Below are positions 24,940 to 31,531 of a DNA stretch of 40,185 bases, in pieces. Under the pieces are notes generated by a model, which saw nothing but the letters and a program-made list of their open reading frames with translations, searched no databases and had not been told where the DNA came from. This DNA is from Candidatus Rokuibacteriota bacterium. GTDB taxonomy: Bacteria > Methylomirabilota > Methylomirabilia > Rokubacteriales > CSP1-6. The stretch is from NCBI GenBank assembly GCA_003221615.1, contig QHSQ01000168.1, positions 1 through 40,185 of the forward strand. The letters run 5' to 3'. How positions within the stretch are numbered: the first letter of the stretch is position 1; every line of letters begins with the position of its first letter. The position numbers and the translations under genes were made by a program.

Positions 24940-25682
24940 TCGACACCGTCCGCGAGTGGATCGACGAGGCCCAGTGCCTCGTGGCGCTCACGGGCGCCGG
25001 GATCTCGACGGACTCCGGGATCCCGGACTTCCGCGGCCCGCAGGGCGTCTGGACGAAGAACCCCGAGGCCGAGAAGCAGTCGACCCTGCAGAACTACGTG
25101 GCCGATCCCGAGGTGCGCCAGCGCGCGTGGCAGAGCCGGCTCACCTCGCCGGCCTGGAAGGCGGAGCCCAACGACGGTCATCGCGCCTTCGTCACTCTGG
25201 AGAAGCGCGGCAAGCTCGACACCCTGATCACGCAGAACATCGACGGGCTCCACGTGAAGGCCGGCTCGTCGCGCGACCGTGTGATCGAGATCCACGGCAC
25301 GATGCACGAGGTGGTGTGCCTGGCCTGCGGTGAGCGGGCGGCGATGGAGCGGGCGCTCGCGCGCGTGCGCGCCGGCGAGGACGACCCGCCGTGTCGGACG
25401 TGCGGCGGCATCCTCAAGTCGGCGACGATCTCGTTCGGTCAGGGGCTCGTGCAGGAAGACCTGCACCGCGCTCAGCGCGCCGCATCGAGCTGTGACCTGA
25501 TGCTCGCCGTCGGCACGAAGCTGTCGGTGTACCCGATCGCGGGGGTCGTGCCGGTCGCCAAGCGCGCCGGCGCCCGCGTCGTGATCCTCAATGCGGAGCC
25601 GACCGAGATGGACGAGCTGGCTGACGCCGTGCTGCGTGGCTCGATCTCGAGCCTCTTGCCCCGCCTGGTGGAGGGCGCCTGA
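24936..25682 (+). CDS. SIR2 family NAD-dependent protein deacylase (probable CTG start)
   Basis: A 248-residue sirtuin, which removes acyl groups from lysines while splitting NAD. Visible are GAGIS (20-24), PDFRGPQGVW (30-39), TQNIDGLH (99-106), the catalytic H120 in EIHGTMHE, a zinc site C128-x2-C131 and C153-x2-C156, and the end-of-fold LNAEPTE. Two motifs differ slightly from the family: SFGQ instead of FGE and GTKLSVYP where GTS is usual. The start is probably CTG 24936, overlapping the amidohydrolase stop (CTGA) with AAGGAG upstream; GTG 24981 is the alternative. It sits between two catabolic hydrolase genes and shares 1 nt with the next ATG, so its target may be an enzyme of this pathway. 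Confidence 0.9.
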   Translation: MIDTVREWIDEAQCLVALTGAGISTDSGIPDFRGPQGVWTKNPEAEKQSTLQNYVADPEVRQRAWQSRLTSPAWKAEPNDGHRAFVTLEKRGKLDTLITQNIDGLHVKAGSSRDRVIEIHGTMHEVVCLACGERAAMERALARVRAGEDDPPCRTCGGILKSATISFGQGLVQEDLHRAQRAASSCDLMLAVGTKLSVYPIAGVVPVAKRAGARVVILNAEPTEMDELADAVLRGSISSLLPRLVEGA

Positions 25683-27622
25683 TGCCGGTGACCCGATTCG
25701 ACGTGCGATTGAAGCGCCCGCTCGCCGGTGGTGCCGCGTTCGGCGACGTCGGCCCGTACGACGAGCTGAAGGGCACGCTCCGGTTCTCGATCGATCCCAA
25801 GCACGCGGCGAACGAGCGCATCACCGACGTCGCGCTGGCGCCGCGCGATCACTCCGGACGCGTCGAGTTCGAATCCGACGTGTCGATCCTGGTGCCGGTC
25901 GATCGCGGGCGGGCGCGCGGTCGAGTGATGCTCGACGTGGTCAACCGCGGAAACACGGTCGCGGTGCCCAACTTCAACCGCGCGACGCGCCCGACGTTCC
26001 TCCCCGGCTCGAATCCCGACCCGCCCGTCGATCCGGGCGACGGCTTCCTCATGCGGCGCGGCTATGTCGTGATCTCCTGCGGCTGGCAGATCGATCTCCC
26101 GGAGGTGCCCGGGCTCCTCGGCCTGCGCGGGCCCGAGGCGCTCGACGCGAGCGGCAACCGCATCACGGGGCGTGTGTACACGCAGCTGCAGACGCCGTCG
26201 CCGGCGACGCATCTCTTGCTCTCCGATCGCGGCCACCGTGCGTACCCGGCGGTCGATCTCGCCGAGCGGGACGCGGTCTTGCTTGTGCGCGATCAGCCCG
26301 ACGGCGCGGCGACCCCGATCGACCGGAGCCGGTGGCGCTTCGCCCGCGTGTCCGGCGGCGACGTCGTGGCCGATCCGCGCTACATCTGGCTCGAGGGCGG
26401 CTTCGAGAAAGGGCGCATCTACCAGGTGGCCTACACGGCGATCGGCGCGCCGGTGGTCGGGCTCGGCATCGCCGCGCTGCGCGACGCCGCCGCCTGGCTC
26501 AAGAGCGGTACCGCGCGCGAGGGTAACCCGGCGCCCGACGTCCTCCGGTACGTGTACGCCTACGGCCGCTCGCAGACCGGGCGACTGCTGCGGACCCTCG
26601 TGTTCAACGATCTCAATCTGGACGAGCAGGGCCGGGAAGCGCTCGACGGGATCATCGCCAACGTGGCCGGCGGCCTGCGCGGCGAGTTCAACCAGCGGTT
26701 CGGCCAGAATTCGAAGGACCGGCCGCACATGATGGACTACGTCCAGCCGGCCACCGACGAGGACCTGCACCGGCGGCTCACGGCGCGCGCGAGCAAGCTG
26801 AAGGTGTTCTACACGAACAGCTCGGCGGAATACCACCGCGGCGACGCCTCGCTCGCCCACACGAACGCCGAGGGCACTCGCGACGTCGCGAACGGTCCGT
26901 TGGCGCGCGTCTATCACTTCGCGGGCACCGAGCATGGTCTCGGCGTGTGGCCGCCCACGGCCGAGAAAGCGGCCGCCGCCGATCCGTCGGAGCCGCCCGA
27001 ACACTCGCAGAACTTGCGGAACACGATCGACTACGCGCCGCTCCTGCGCGCGTGTCTCGTCAACCTGGATCGCTGGGTCACCGAAGGCGTCGAGCCGCCG
27101 CCGAGCCGGCATCCGCGCCTGGCCGAGGGCACCGCGGTGGCGTTCGAGGCGCTCCACGCGGTATTCGATCGAATCCCCGGCGCCAGCTACCCGTGCCATC
27201 ACGCGCGTCCGTGCCGCCTCGATTTCTCGGCGCTGCCGCCGCGCCCCGGTCCGGCGTGCGGCTCACTCGTCTCCGCGGTCGACGCCGACGGCAACGAGGT
27301 CGGCGGCATCGCGCTGCCGGAGGTCGCCGTGCCGCTCGGCACCCATACGGGATGGACCCTCCGGCATCCGTCGATCGGCGGCGAGGCTCAGCGTCTGGTC
27401 TTCGCCGGAGCGACGATTCCGTTCGCGCGCACTCGGCTCGAGCGCGAGGCCGCCGGCGATCCGCGACCCTCGATCGAGGAGCGCTACCGGTCGCGCGAAG
27501 ATTATCTCGAGCGAGTCCGCCGCGCCGGCGCGGCGCTCGTGACTCAGCGCTACATGCTCGAAGAGGACGTCGAGCTCGAGGTCGCGCTCGCGGCGCGGGC
27601 GTGGGATCACTGGACGGCCTGA
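25682..27622 (+). CDS. Alpha/beta hydrolase domain-containing protein (Abhydrolase_10)
   Basis: A 646-residue protein matching the Abhydrolase_10 type (PF20091), a poorly characterised family. The N-terminal part has FGDVGPYDELKGTLRF and VSILVPVDRGRARGRVMLDV; the likely nucleophile is S297 in YGRSQTGRLLRT, a motif characteristic of this family. The C-terminal third has FAGTEHGLGVWPP, NTIDYAPLLRACLVNLDRWV and GTHTGWTLRHPSIGG, also typical. No signal peptide is seen, though some relatives are secreted. The ATG shares one base with the sirtuin stop (TGATG), and RidA-like follows after 15 nt. Reaction unknown; an ester or lactone hydrolase role fits the fold. Confidence 0.85.
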   Translation: MPVTRFDVRLKRPLAGGAAFGDVGPYDELKGTLRFSIDPKHAANERITDVALAPRDHSGRVEFESDVSILVPVDRGRARGRVMLDVVNRGNTVAVPNFNRATRPTFLPGSNPDPPVDPGDGFLMRRGYVVISCGWQIDLPEVPGLLGLRGPEALDASGNRITGRVYTQLQTPSPATHLLLSDRGHRAYPAVDLAERDAVLLVRDQPDGAATPIDRSRWRFARVSGGDVVADPRYIWLEGGFEKGRIYQVAYTAIGAPVVGLGIAALRDAAAWLKSGTAREGNPAPDVLRYVYAYGRSQTGRLLRTLVFNDLNLDEQGREALDGIIANVAGGLRGEFNQRFGQNSKDRPHMMDYVQPATDEDLHRRLTARASKLKVFYTNSSAEYHRGDASLAHTNAEGTRDVANGPLARVYHFAGTEHGLGVWPPTAEKAAAADPSEPPEHSQNLRNTIDYAPLLRACLVNLDRWVTEGVEPPPSRHPRLAEGTAVAFEALHAVFDRIPGASYPCHHARPCRLDFSALPPRPGPACGSLVSAVDADGNEVGGIALPEVAVPLGTHTGWTLRHPSIGGEAQRLVFAGATIPFARTRLEREAAGDPRPSIEERYRSREDYLERVRRAGAALVTQRYMLEEDVELEVALAARAWDHWTA

Positions 27623-27637
27623 GGCGAGGACACCACC

Positions 27638-28048
27638 ATGGCAGTCACCAGGAAAAACATGCAGCCGGAGGCGCTGGCCGCTCCGGTCAGAAACGGCCAC
27701 ACGCTCTACTCCCACGTCGTCGCGGTCGAAGGCCGTCGCATGGTCTTCGTCGCCGGCCAGCTCGCGCGCGACCGCGCCGGCAACGTCGTCGGCAAGGGCG
27801 ACATGCGCGCGCAGATCCGTCAGGTCGGCGAGAACATCAAGGCCGCGCTGGCGGCCGCGGGCGCAACGCTCGGCGACATCGTGAAGACCAACACGTATGT
27901 GACCGACATGGACGAGTACTTCCGCCACGTGGACGTCCGCATGGAGTACTTCGGTCCGGCGCTTCCCACCAGCACGACGGTCGAGGTGCGACGCCTCGCG
28001 CATCCCGACTTCCTGGTCGAGGTCGAAGTCGTCGCGATGACCGGGTAG
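27638..28048 (+). CDS. RidA (YjgF/YER057c/UK114) family protein lacking the catalytic Arg
   Basis: A 136-residue Rid-fold protein. RidA proper hydrolyses reactive 2-aminoacrylate and other enamines/imines in a homotrimer. The fold signatures are present: FVAGQLARDRAGNVVGKGD (37-55), QVGENIKAALAAAGATLGDIVK (62-83) and a C-terminal VEVEVVAM. In E. coli RidA the catalytic Arg lies in PARSCVEV; the aligned segment here is PTSTTVEV (110-117), with Ser112 in the arginine position. Deaminase activity of the classical kind is therefore unlikely; it may belong to an Rid1-7-type subfamily with another role. It is the last gene of the operon starting at 23470, and converges with the pyrE-like gene. Confidence 0.92.
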   Translation: MAVTRKNMQPEALAAPVRNGHTLYSHVVAVEGRRMVFVAGQLARDRAGNVVGKGDMRAQIRQVGENIKAALAAAGATLGDIVKTNTYVTDMDEYFRHVDVRMEYFGPALPTSTTVEVRRLAHPDFLVEVEVVAMTG

Positions 28049-28065
28049 CTCGTCTCAGGCGAGCT
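28047..28065. terminator. Short hairpin in a convergent gap
   Basis: AGCTCG-TCTCAGG-CGAGCT, a perfect 6-bp stem with a 7-nt loop, fills the 19-bp gap between the convergent RidA-like and PyrE-like genes. No T-run follows on either strand, so termination ability is uncertain. Confidence 0.3.
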
Positions 28066-28067
28066 GG

Positions 28068-28691
28068 TCAGGGCTCGCCGATCGGGTCGGGGCCGAGGCC
28101 GCTGGCCAGCGGGAGACCGCGCCCGCACATCGGGCACTCGCCGGGCGTCCAGATGTTGTTCGGAAGCGAGGCGAGCGTCTCGAGGGCGATTGACCGGTCG
28201 GCGGCGATTCGCGAGGCCGACGAGCCCAGCACGAGCAAGGCGCCGATTGCGACGGGGCGGGCGGCGCAGGCCTCGAGATCGGTGAGGGTGCCGCGCACGG
28301 CCGACCCGGCGTTGATGACGTCGTTCACGATGGCCACGCGCCGGCCGCGGACTTCCGCCCGCAGCGCGCGCGGCACGCGATAGTCGACTGCAAACAGGCC
28401 GCCGCGCTCAGGATTCGGAAAGCGCTCCGAGTAGGCGAAGGGCACGCCGAGCTCGGAGGCGACCATCATCGCGACGAAGGCGCCTTCCACGAGCGGGCCG
28501 CAGACCGCCTCGATCGCGTAGGGCGCGAGTCTCGCTGCGAGCCGCGCGGCCAGCCGCCGGACGGGATCGGGCGCGAGGCACAGGAGCTCGAGGTCGAGCC
28601 ATAGCTCTCCGTGATGACCCGACTCGAGCAGAAAATGGCCGCGGCGAGCCGGCATGAGCGCGATCACGTCGTCGTGAGTCTCTGCGCTCAT
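28068..28691 (-). CDS. pyrE: Orotate phosphoribosyltransferase-like protein
   Basis: A 207-residue type I phosphoribosyltransferase. OPRT converts orotate and PRPP to OMP in pyrimidine synthesis. The OPRT-like N-terminus reads RRGHFLLESGHHGELWLDLE, and the PRPP-binding motif is VAIVNDVINAGSAVRGT, where Asn replaces the first acidic residue seen in most OPRTs (EDVxTTG). The flexible-loop region (RVPRALRAEVRG) lacks the classical KxxG-K pattern. The C-terminus carries CPMCGRGLPL, a two-cysteine motif common in a PyrE-like subgroup. These changes mean that a related PRTase activity is possible. I chose ATG 28691; GTGs a few codons upstream are alternatives. It follows pdxH by 30 bp. Confidence 0.72.
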   Translation of the reverse strand: MSAETHDDVIALMPARRGHFLLESGHHGELWLDLELLCLAPDPVRRLAARLAARLAPYAIEAVCGPLVEGAFVAMMVASELGVPFAYSERFPNPERGGLFAVDYRVPRALRAEVRGRRVAIVNDVINAGSAVRGTLTDLEACAARPVAIGALLVLGSSASRIAADRSIALETLASLPNNIWTPGECPMCGRGLPLASGLGPDPIGEP

Positions 28692-28721
28692 CGCCGACAC
28701 CACGCGCTCACGAGCGTCGAT

Positions 28722-29354
28722 TCAGGGTTGTAGACGGGTCGAGCGCCAGGAGCCGCCGCTGAAGCCCGCGTCGGTCGACGCGAGCGCGCGCGTCCACAGC
28801 GCCCGATCGTGGGCGCGCGCCGGCTGGCCCACCCACAGCTCGACGCGCTCGGCCCACACGCGGTAGCCTCCCCAGCGCTTGGGCCGGGGCAGATCGCCGC
28901 CGGCGCGCTTGGCCTCCAGCTCGACTTTCGCCAGAAACGCCGCGCGCGACTCGATCGGCTGGCTCTGGTCGCTGGCCGATGCCGCGACGCGCGCGTCACG
29001 CGGTCGCGAGCTCCAGTACGTGTCGGAGTCCGAGTCGGGTGCGAGGGTCACCGGACCTTCGATGCGCGCCTGCCGCTCGTGCGCGTCCCAGTTGAAGACG
29101 AGCGCCGCGTAGGGGTTGACGTCGAGCGCCTTGCCCTTGGCACTCTCGCGATCGGTGTAGAAGACGATCCAGCCGGCGCGGACGTCGATACCACGGCAGA
29201 TCACCATGCGCGCCGAGGGCCGGCCGTCGGGATCGACGGTCGCGAGCGTCATCGCGTGCGCGTTGCGGATATCGGCGAAGGCTTCCTTCAGCCAGCTGTC
29301 GAGGAGTGGCAGCGGGTCCGCCGGAAGGTCCGTGGGCAGCGCCGGCTTGGGGAT
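28722..29354 (-). CDS. pdxH: Pyridoxamine 5'-phosphate oxidase (probable ATC start)
   Basis: PdxH uses FMN and oxygen to make pyridoxal 5'-phosphate. The conserved core is clear: MTLATVDPDGRPSARMV, FYTDRESAKGKALDVNPYAALVFNW, RIEGPV, and the C-terminal signature ERVELWVGQPARAHDR followed by RLQP. The first in-frame ATG is at 29252, but the 33 codons upstream encode an ordinary PdxH N-terminus (DLPADPLPLLDSWLKEAF). The only strong ribosome site, AGGAGG (29366-29361), is 6 nt before an ATC codon at 29354-29352, and a TAG closes the frame at 29378. Starting there gives 210 residues, close to the family's usual length. A start at 29252 would truncate the protein. Confidence 0.85.
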   Translation of the reverse strand: MPKPALPTDLPADPLPLLDSWLKEAFADIRNAHAMTLATVDPDGRPSARMVICRGIDVRAGWIVFYTDRESAKGKALDVNPYAALVFNWDAHERQARIEGPVTLAPDSDSDTYWSSRPRDARVAASASDQSQPIESRAAFLAKVELEAKRAGGDLPRPKRWGGYRVWAERVELWVGQPARAHDRALWTRALASTDAGFSGGSWRSTRLQP

Positions 29355-29360
29355 GTCGAG

Positions 29361-29366
29361 CCTCCT
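29361..29366 (-). promoter_or_regulatory. Shine-Dalgarno AGGAGG upstream of a non-canonical pdxH start
   Basis: AGGAGG on the - strand, 6 nt before ATC at 29354. Its perfect match and spacing argue that translation begins at an isoleucine codon (or that an ATG mutated or was misread to ATC here). Confidence 0.5.
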
Positions 29367-29385
29367 GCCGGAAGACTACCTTATT

Positions 29386-29799
29386 TCATGGGCTCGGAGG
29401 CCGCCGCCGATTCACCAGGGTGGCGACGACGTGGACGATGTCGGTCGGGTCGATCGGCTTGCGGAGGTACACGTCGAAGCCGGCGGCGCGCGCCTCGCGG
29501 ACGCCGAACCGCTCGGAAAAGAACGTCACGGCGATCGCGGGTACGTCGCGGCCCGACGGCTGCGAGCGCACCCATCGGATGAGCTCCAGGCCGTTCTCGC
29601 CGGGCAGCCCGAGATCGCTCACGATGATGTCGACCTCGCCGGCGCCCAGGATCTGTCGGGCCTCCGCCACGGAGCCGGCGGTGATGACGGCAACGCCGTA
29701 CGGTTCGAGGGCAGCCGCGAGCAGCTGGACGGAATCGTGATGGTCGTCGACGACCAGCGCCTTGACTCCAGAAAGGACAGGTCGATCCACGGAGCTCAT
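29386..29799 (-). CDS. Single-domain response regulator (receiver)
   Basis: A 137-residue receiver without an output domain. It has D18/D19 in ALVVDDHHDS, phosphoacceptor D62 in IIVSDLGLPGENG, T92 in IAVTFF and K114 in YLRKPID. The pattern VVDDHHDSVQLL...LEPYGVAVITA is typical of CheY-like receivers attached to or working with hybrid histidine kinases. No kinase gene is nearby. It lies 31 bp upstream of pdxH on the same strand and 145 bp downstream of an unknown small gene, so it could have its own promoter. Confidence 0.9.
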   Translation of the reverse strand: MSSVDRPVLSGVKALVVDDHHDSVQLLAAALEPYGVAVITAGSVAEARQILGAGEVDIIVSDLGLPGENGLELIRWVRSQPSGRDVPAIAVTFFSERFGVREARAAGFDVYLRKPIDPTDIVHVVATLVNRRRPPSP

Positions 29800-29944
29800 G
29801 ATGTCGATTCGCCTCGCAATGTCGTTTGCCGGTTCGCGTCATTCGGTCGCGCCATCGCGCGATCCCGGCGATGACGGGCCCACGAAAATCGGCTCGGGCG
29901 TGGAGGTCGCGAACGGAGCGGCTAACTACCGAGGGACGCGAGGA

Positions 29945-30256
29945 CTAGTGTTCTTCCGACGTCTCCGGAGCGGCCGGGGACGAGGCGACGACATACGAAC
30001 GCGGTGAGTAGCGACCGAGTGGCACGCTCGCGCGCGCGGTCGCGGTCGCGCGAAGCGTCGGGGGCTCGAGCACTTCGCGCACGGGCAGCACCCAGCGCAT
30101 CGCCGGAGACGCCAGGACCGGCATGGCGGGCTTGGCCTCGATGCTCTCCACGAAGTACGAATCCGACTCGAAAAAGAAGACGCCGGGCACGGAAGGATCG
30201 CAGTAGTCGGCGGTCAGGTAGAGCTGGACGGCGAGGACGAGGAGCCGGCGCAGCAA
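29945..30256 (-). CDS. Small protein of unknown function coupled to the hydroxyacid oxidase gene
   Basis: I do not recognise this protein. A TTG start at 30256, 2 nt after the oxidase stop, gives 103 residues; AGGAAGG lies 9 nt upstream within the end of the oxidase gene. The N-terminus is basic then hydrophobic (MLRRLLVLAVQLYL), followed by an aromatic and acidic segment with DYCDPSVPGVFFFESDSYF (18-35), a conserved-looking PxxRWVLPVREVLEPPTL (51-68), and a low-complexity Ala/Pro/Ser tail. The composition is unlike a random shadow frame of this region, and translational coupling supports a real gene. It may be an accessory of the oxidase or a membrane-anchored peptide. Confidence is moderate. 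Confidence 0.55.
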   Translation of the reverse strand: MLRRLLVLAVQLYLTADYCDPSVPGVFFFESDSYFVESIEAKPAMPVLASPAMRWVLPVREVLEPPTLRATATARASVPLGRYSPRSYVVASSPAAPETSEEH

Positions 30257-30258
30257 TG

Positions 30259-31347
30259 TCAGTAGCCTTCCTCCTCCAGGAGCGGAAACGCGCTGGCCAC
30301 GTGCGCGGGCCGGACCGGCGACGCCGGATGGAGGTAGGACGAGTTGAGCGCCGAGAAGCGATCGACGCCGAGGAGCCCCAGGCAGATCCGGATCTCCTCT
30401 TCCAGGAGCTCGAACACCCGCACGAGACCCGCCTGGCCGGCGGCGGCGAGGCCACAGCAGCAGAGACGACCCATCCCGACCGCCTGCGCGCCGAGCGCGA
30501 TCGCCTTCACGACGTCGGTCCCCCGCATGAAAGAGCCGTCGACGATGATCGTCGAGCGCCCGCGCACGGCGGCGACCACTTCGGGCAGCACGTCGGCGCT
30601 GCCGCGCCCGTGGTCGAGCTGACGGCCGCCGTGGTTGGACACGTAAACGCCGTCGACCCCGTGATCGCACGCGAGCGCCGCGTCCTCCGCGGTGGCGATG
30701 CCCTTGAGGATCAGCGGGATGTCGTGGAGATCCTTGAAACGCTTCACGTGATCCCAGCTGAGCGCGGCCTGAAACTCCTGACCGGTCGCCCGCGTGCGCC
30801 AGGGCTTGACGAAGCGCCGGGCCAGATCGCGCTCGCGCCGGCTGTACATGGCCGTGTCCACGGTCAGGCAGAACGCGGCGTAGCCGTTGTCCTTCGCGCG
30901 CTTCACGTGCTCGTCCACCCACGCGTCGTCGCCGCGGACGTAGAGCTGGAAGATGCGGAAGTTGTCGGCGGCGGCGGCGACCGCCTCGAGCCCGGGATTG
31001 CAGACCGAGCTCAGCATCTGCGGCACGTTGAACTCGGCGGACGCCTTGGCGGCGGTGGCGCCGCCGCCCGGCTCGAAGGTCTCCACCGACCCGACGGGCG
31101 CGATCATGACCGGAATCCGTACGGTGCGCCCGAACAAGGTCGAGGTGCTGTCGATCTTCGAGACGTTGCGGAGCACGCGCGGCCGGAACGCGATCGAGTC
31201 GAGCGCCTGCCGATTGCGCCGTAGAGTGGTCTCGGTCTCGGTACCACCCGCGAGGTAGTCCCACGGTCCCGGGGCGAGGCTCAGCCGCGCCGCGCGCACG
31301 ATCTCGTGAAGTGTCTGGAACCTGTCTTCGAGCTTTGAAGGTGACAT
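30259..31347 (-). CDS. FMN-dependent alpha-hydroxyacid oxidizing protein
   Basis: A 362-residue member of the glycolate oxidase / L-lactate dehydrogenase / mandelate dehydrogenase family, which oxidises an alpha-hydroxyacid to a ketoacid with FMN. Family landmarks: WDYLAGGTETETTLRRNR (29-46, with Y31), MIAPVG (81-86), QLYVRGD (134-140), K215 in LILKGI, catalytic base H239 and R242 in SNHGGRQLDH, and VDGSFMRGTDVVKAIALGA. The usual GRP-x-Y/W-G segment is replaced by GRLCCCGL with three adjacent cysteines. The electron acceptor cannot be inferred. It heads the - strand run that continues through the small protein, receiver, PdxH and PyrE-like genes. Confidence 0.92.
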   Translation of the reverse strand: MSPSKLEDRFQTLHEIVRAARLSLAPGPWDYLAGGTETETTLRRNRQALDSIAFRPRVLRNVSKIDSTSTLFGRTVRIPVMIAPVGSVETFEPGGGATAAKASAEFNVPQMLSSVCNPGLEAVAAAADNFRIFQLYVRGDDAWVDEHVKRAKDNGYAAFCLTVDTAMYSRRERDLARRFVKPWRTRATGQEFQAALSWDHVKRFKDLHDIPLILKGIATAEDAALACDHGVDGVYVSNHGGRQLDHGRGSADVLPEVVAAVRGRSTIIVDGSFMRGTDVVKAIALGAQAVGMGRLCCCGLAAAGQAGLVRVFELLEEEIRICLGLLGVDRFSALNSSYLHPASPVRPAHVASAFPLLEEEGY

Positions 31348-31355
31348 GGCCCCGA

Positions 31356-31384
31356 AGCCTAGTCGATGAATCGGCCCATGTCTA
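31356..31384 (-). promoter_or_regulatory. Predicted promoter of the hydroxyacid oxidase gene
   Basis: On the - strand TAGACA (31384-31379, five of six to -35), a 17-nt spacer and TAGGCT (31361-31356) lie 8 nt before the ATG at 31347. The leader would be very short or absent. Prediction by eye. Confidence 0.35.
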
Positions 31385-31405
31385 GACCGAGGAGTCCAGG
31401 AGCTC

Positions 31406-31434
31406 GGGGGGCATGGGGGGCCCTGCGAGGCCCC
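31406..31434. repeat. GC-rich hairpin repeat, copy 1
   Basis: A 29-nt element beginning with six G, CAT and six G, then a hairpin GGGGCC-CTGCGA-GGCCCC (31417-31434). It matches copy 2 at all but three positions. It lies between the hydroxyacid oxidase start and the amidase stop. Confidence 0.75.
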
Positions 31435-31490
31435 ACGAGCTCACGCGAAGTCGAGGAGCGCCACGGCTGTGCCGGGGCGCTTCCGAGCGC

Positions 31491-31521
31491 GGGGGGTTTG
31501 GGGGGCCCTTCGAGGCCCCCC
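31491..31521. repeat. GC-rich hairpin repeat, copy 2 (possible amidase terminator)
   Basis: Second copy of the 29-nt element, 85 nt from the first. It begins with six G, TTT and six G. Its hairpin is stronger: GGGGGGCC-CTTCGA-GGCCCCCC (31500-31521), an 8-bp all-GC stem with a 6-nt loop. It ends 11 bp after the amidase gene on the - strand, where it could terminate or stabilise the amidase transcript, although no T-run follows. Two near-identical copies in 116 bp suggest an interspersed repeat family. Confidence 0.7.
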
Positions 31522-31531
31522 ATGTAGGGAA

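Noticed and set aside
30259-31264. Long - strand frame covering the oxidase gene and continuing into the small gene
   Set aside because: Only its last 104 codons (from TTG 30256) look genuine; the rest is an Arg-rich shadow of the oxidase.
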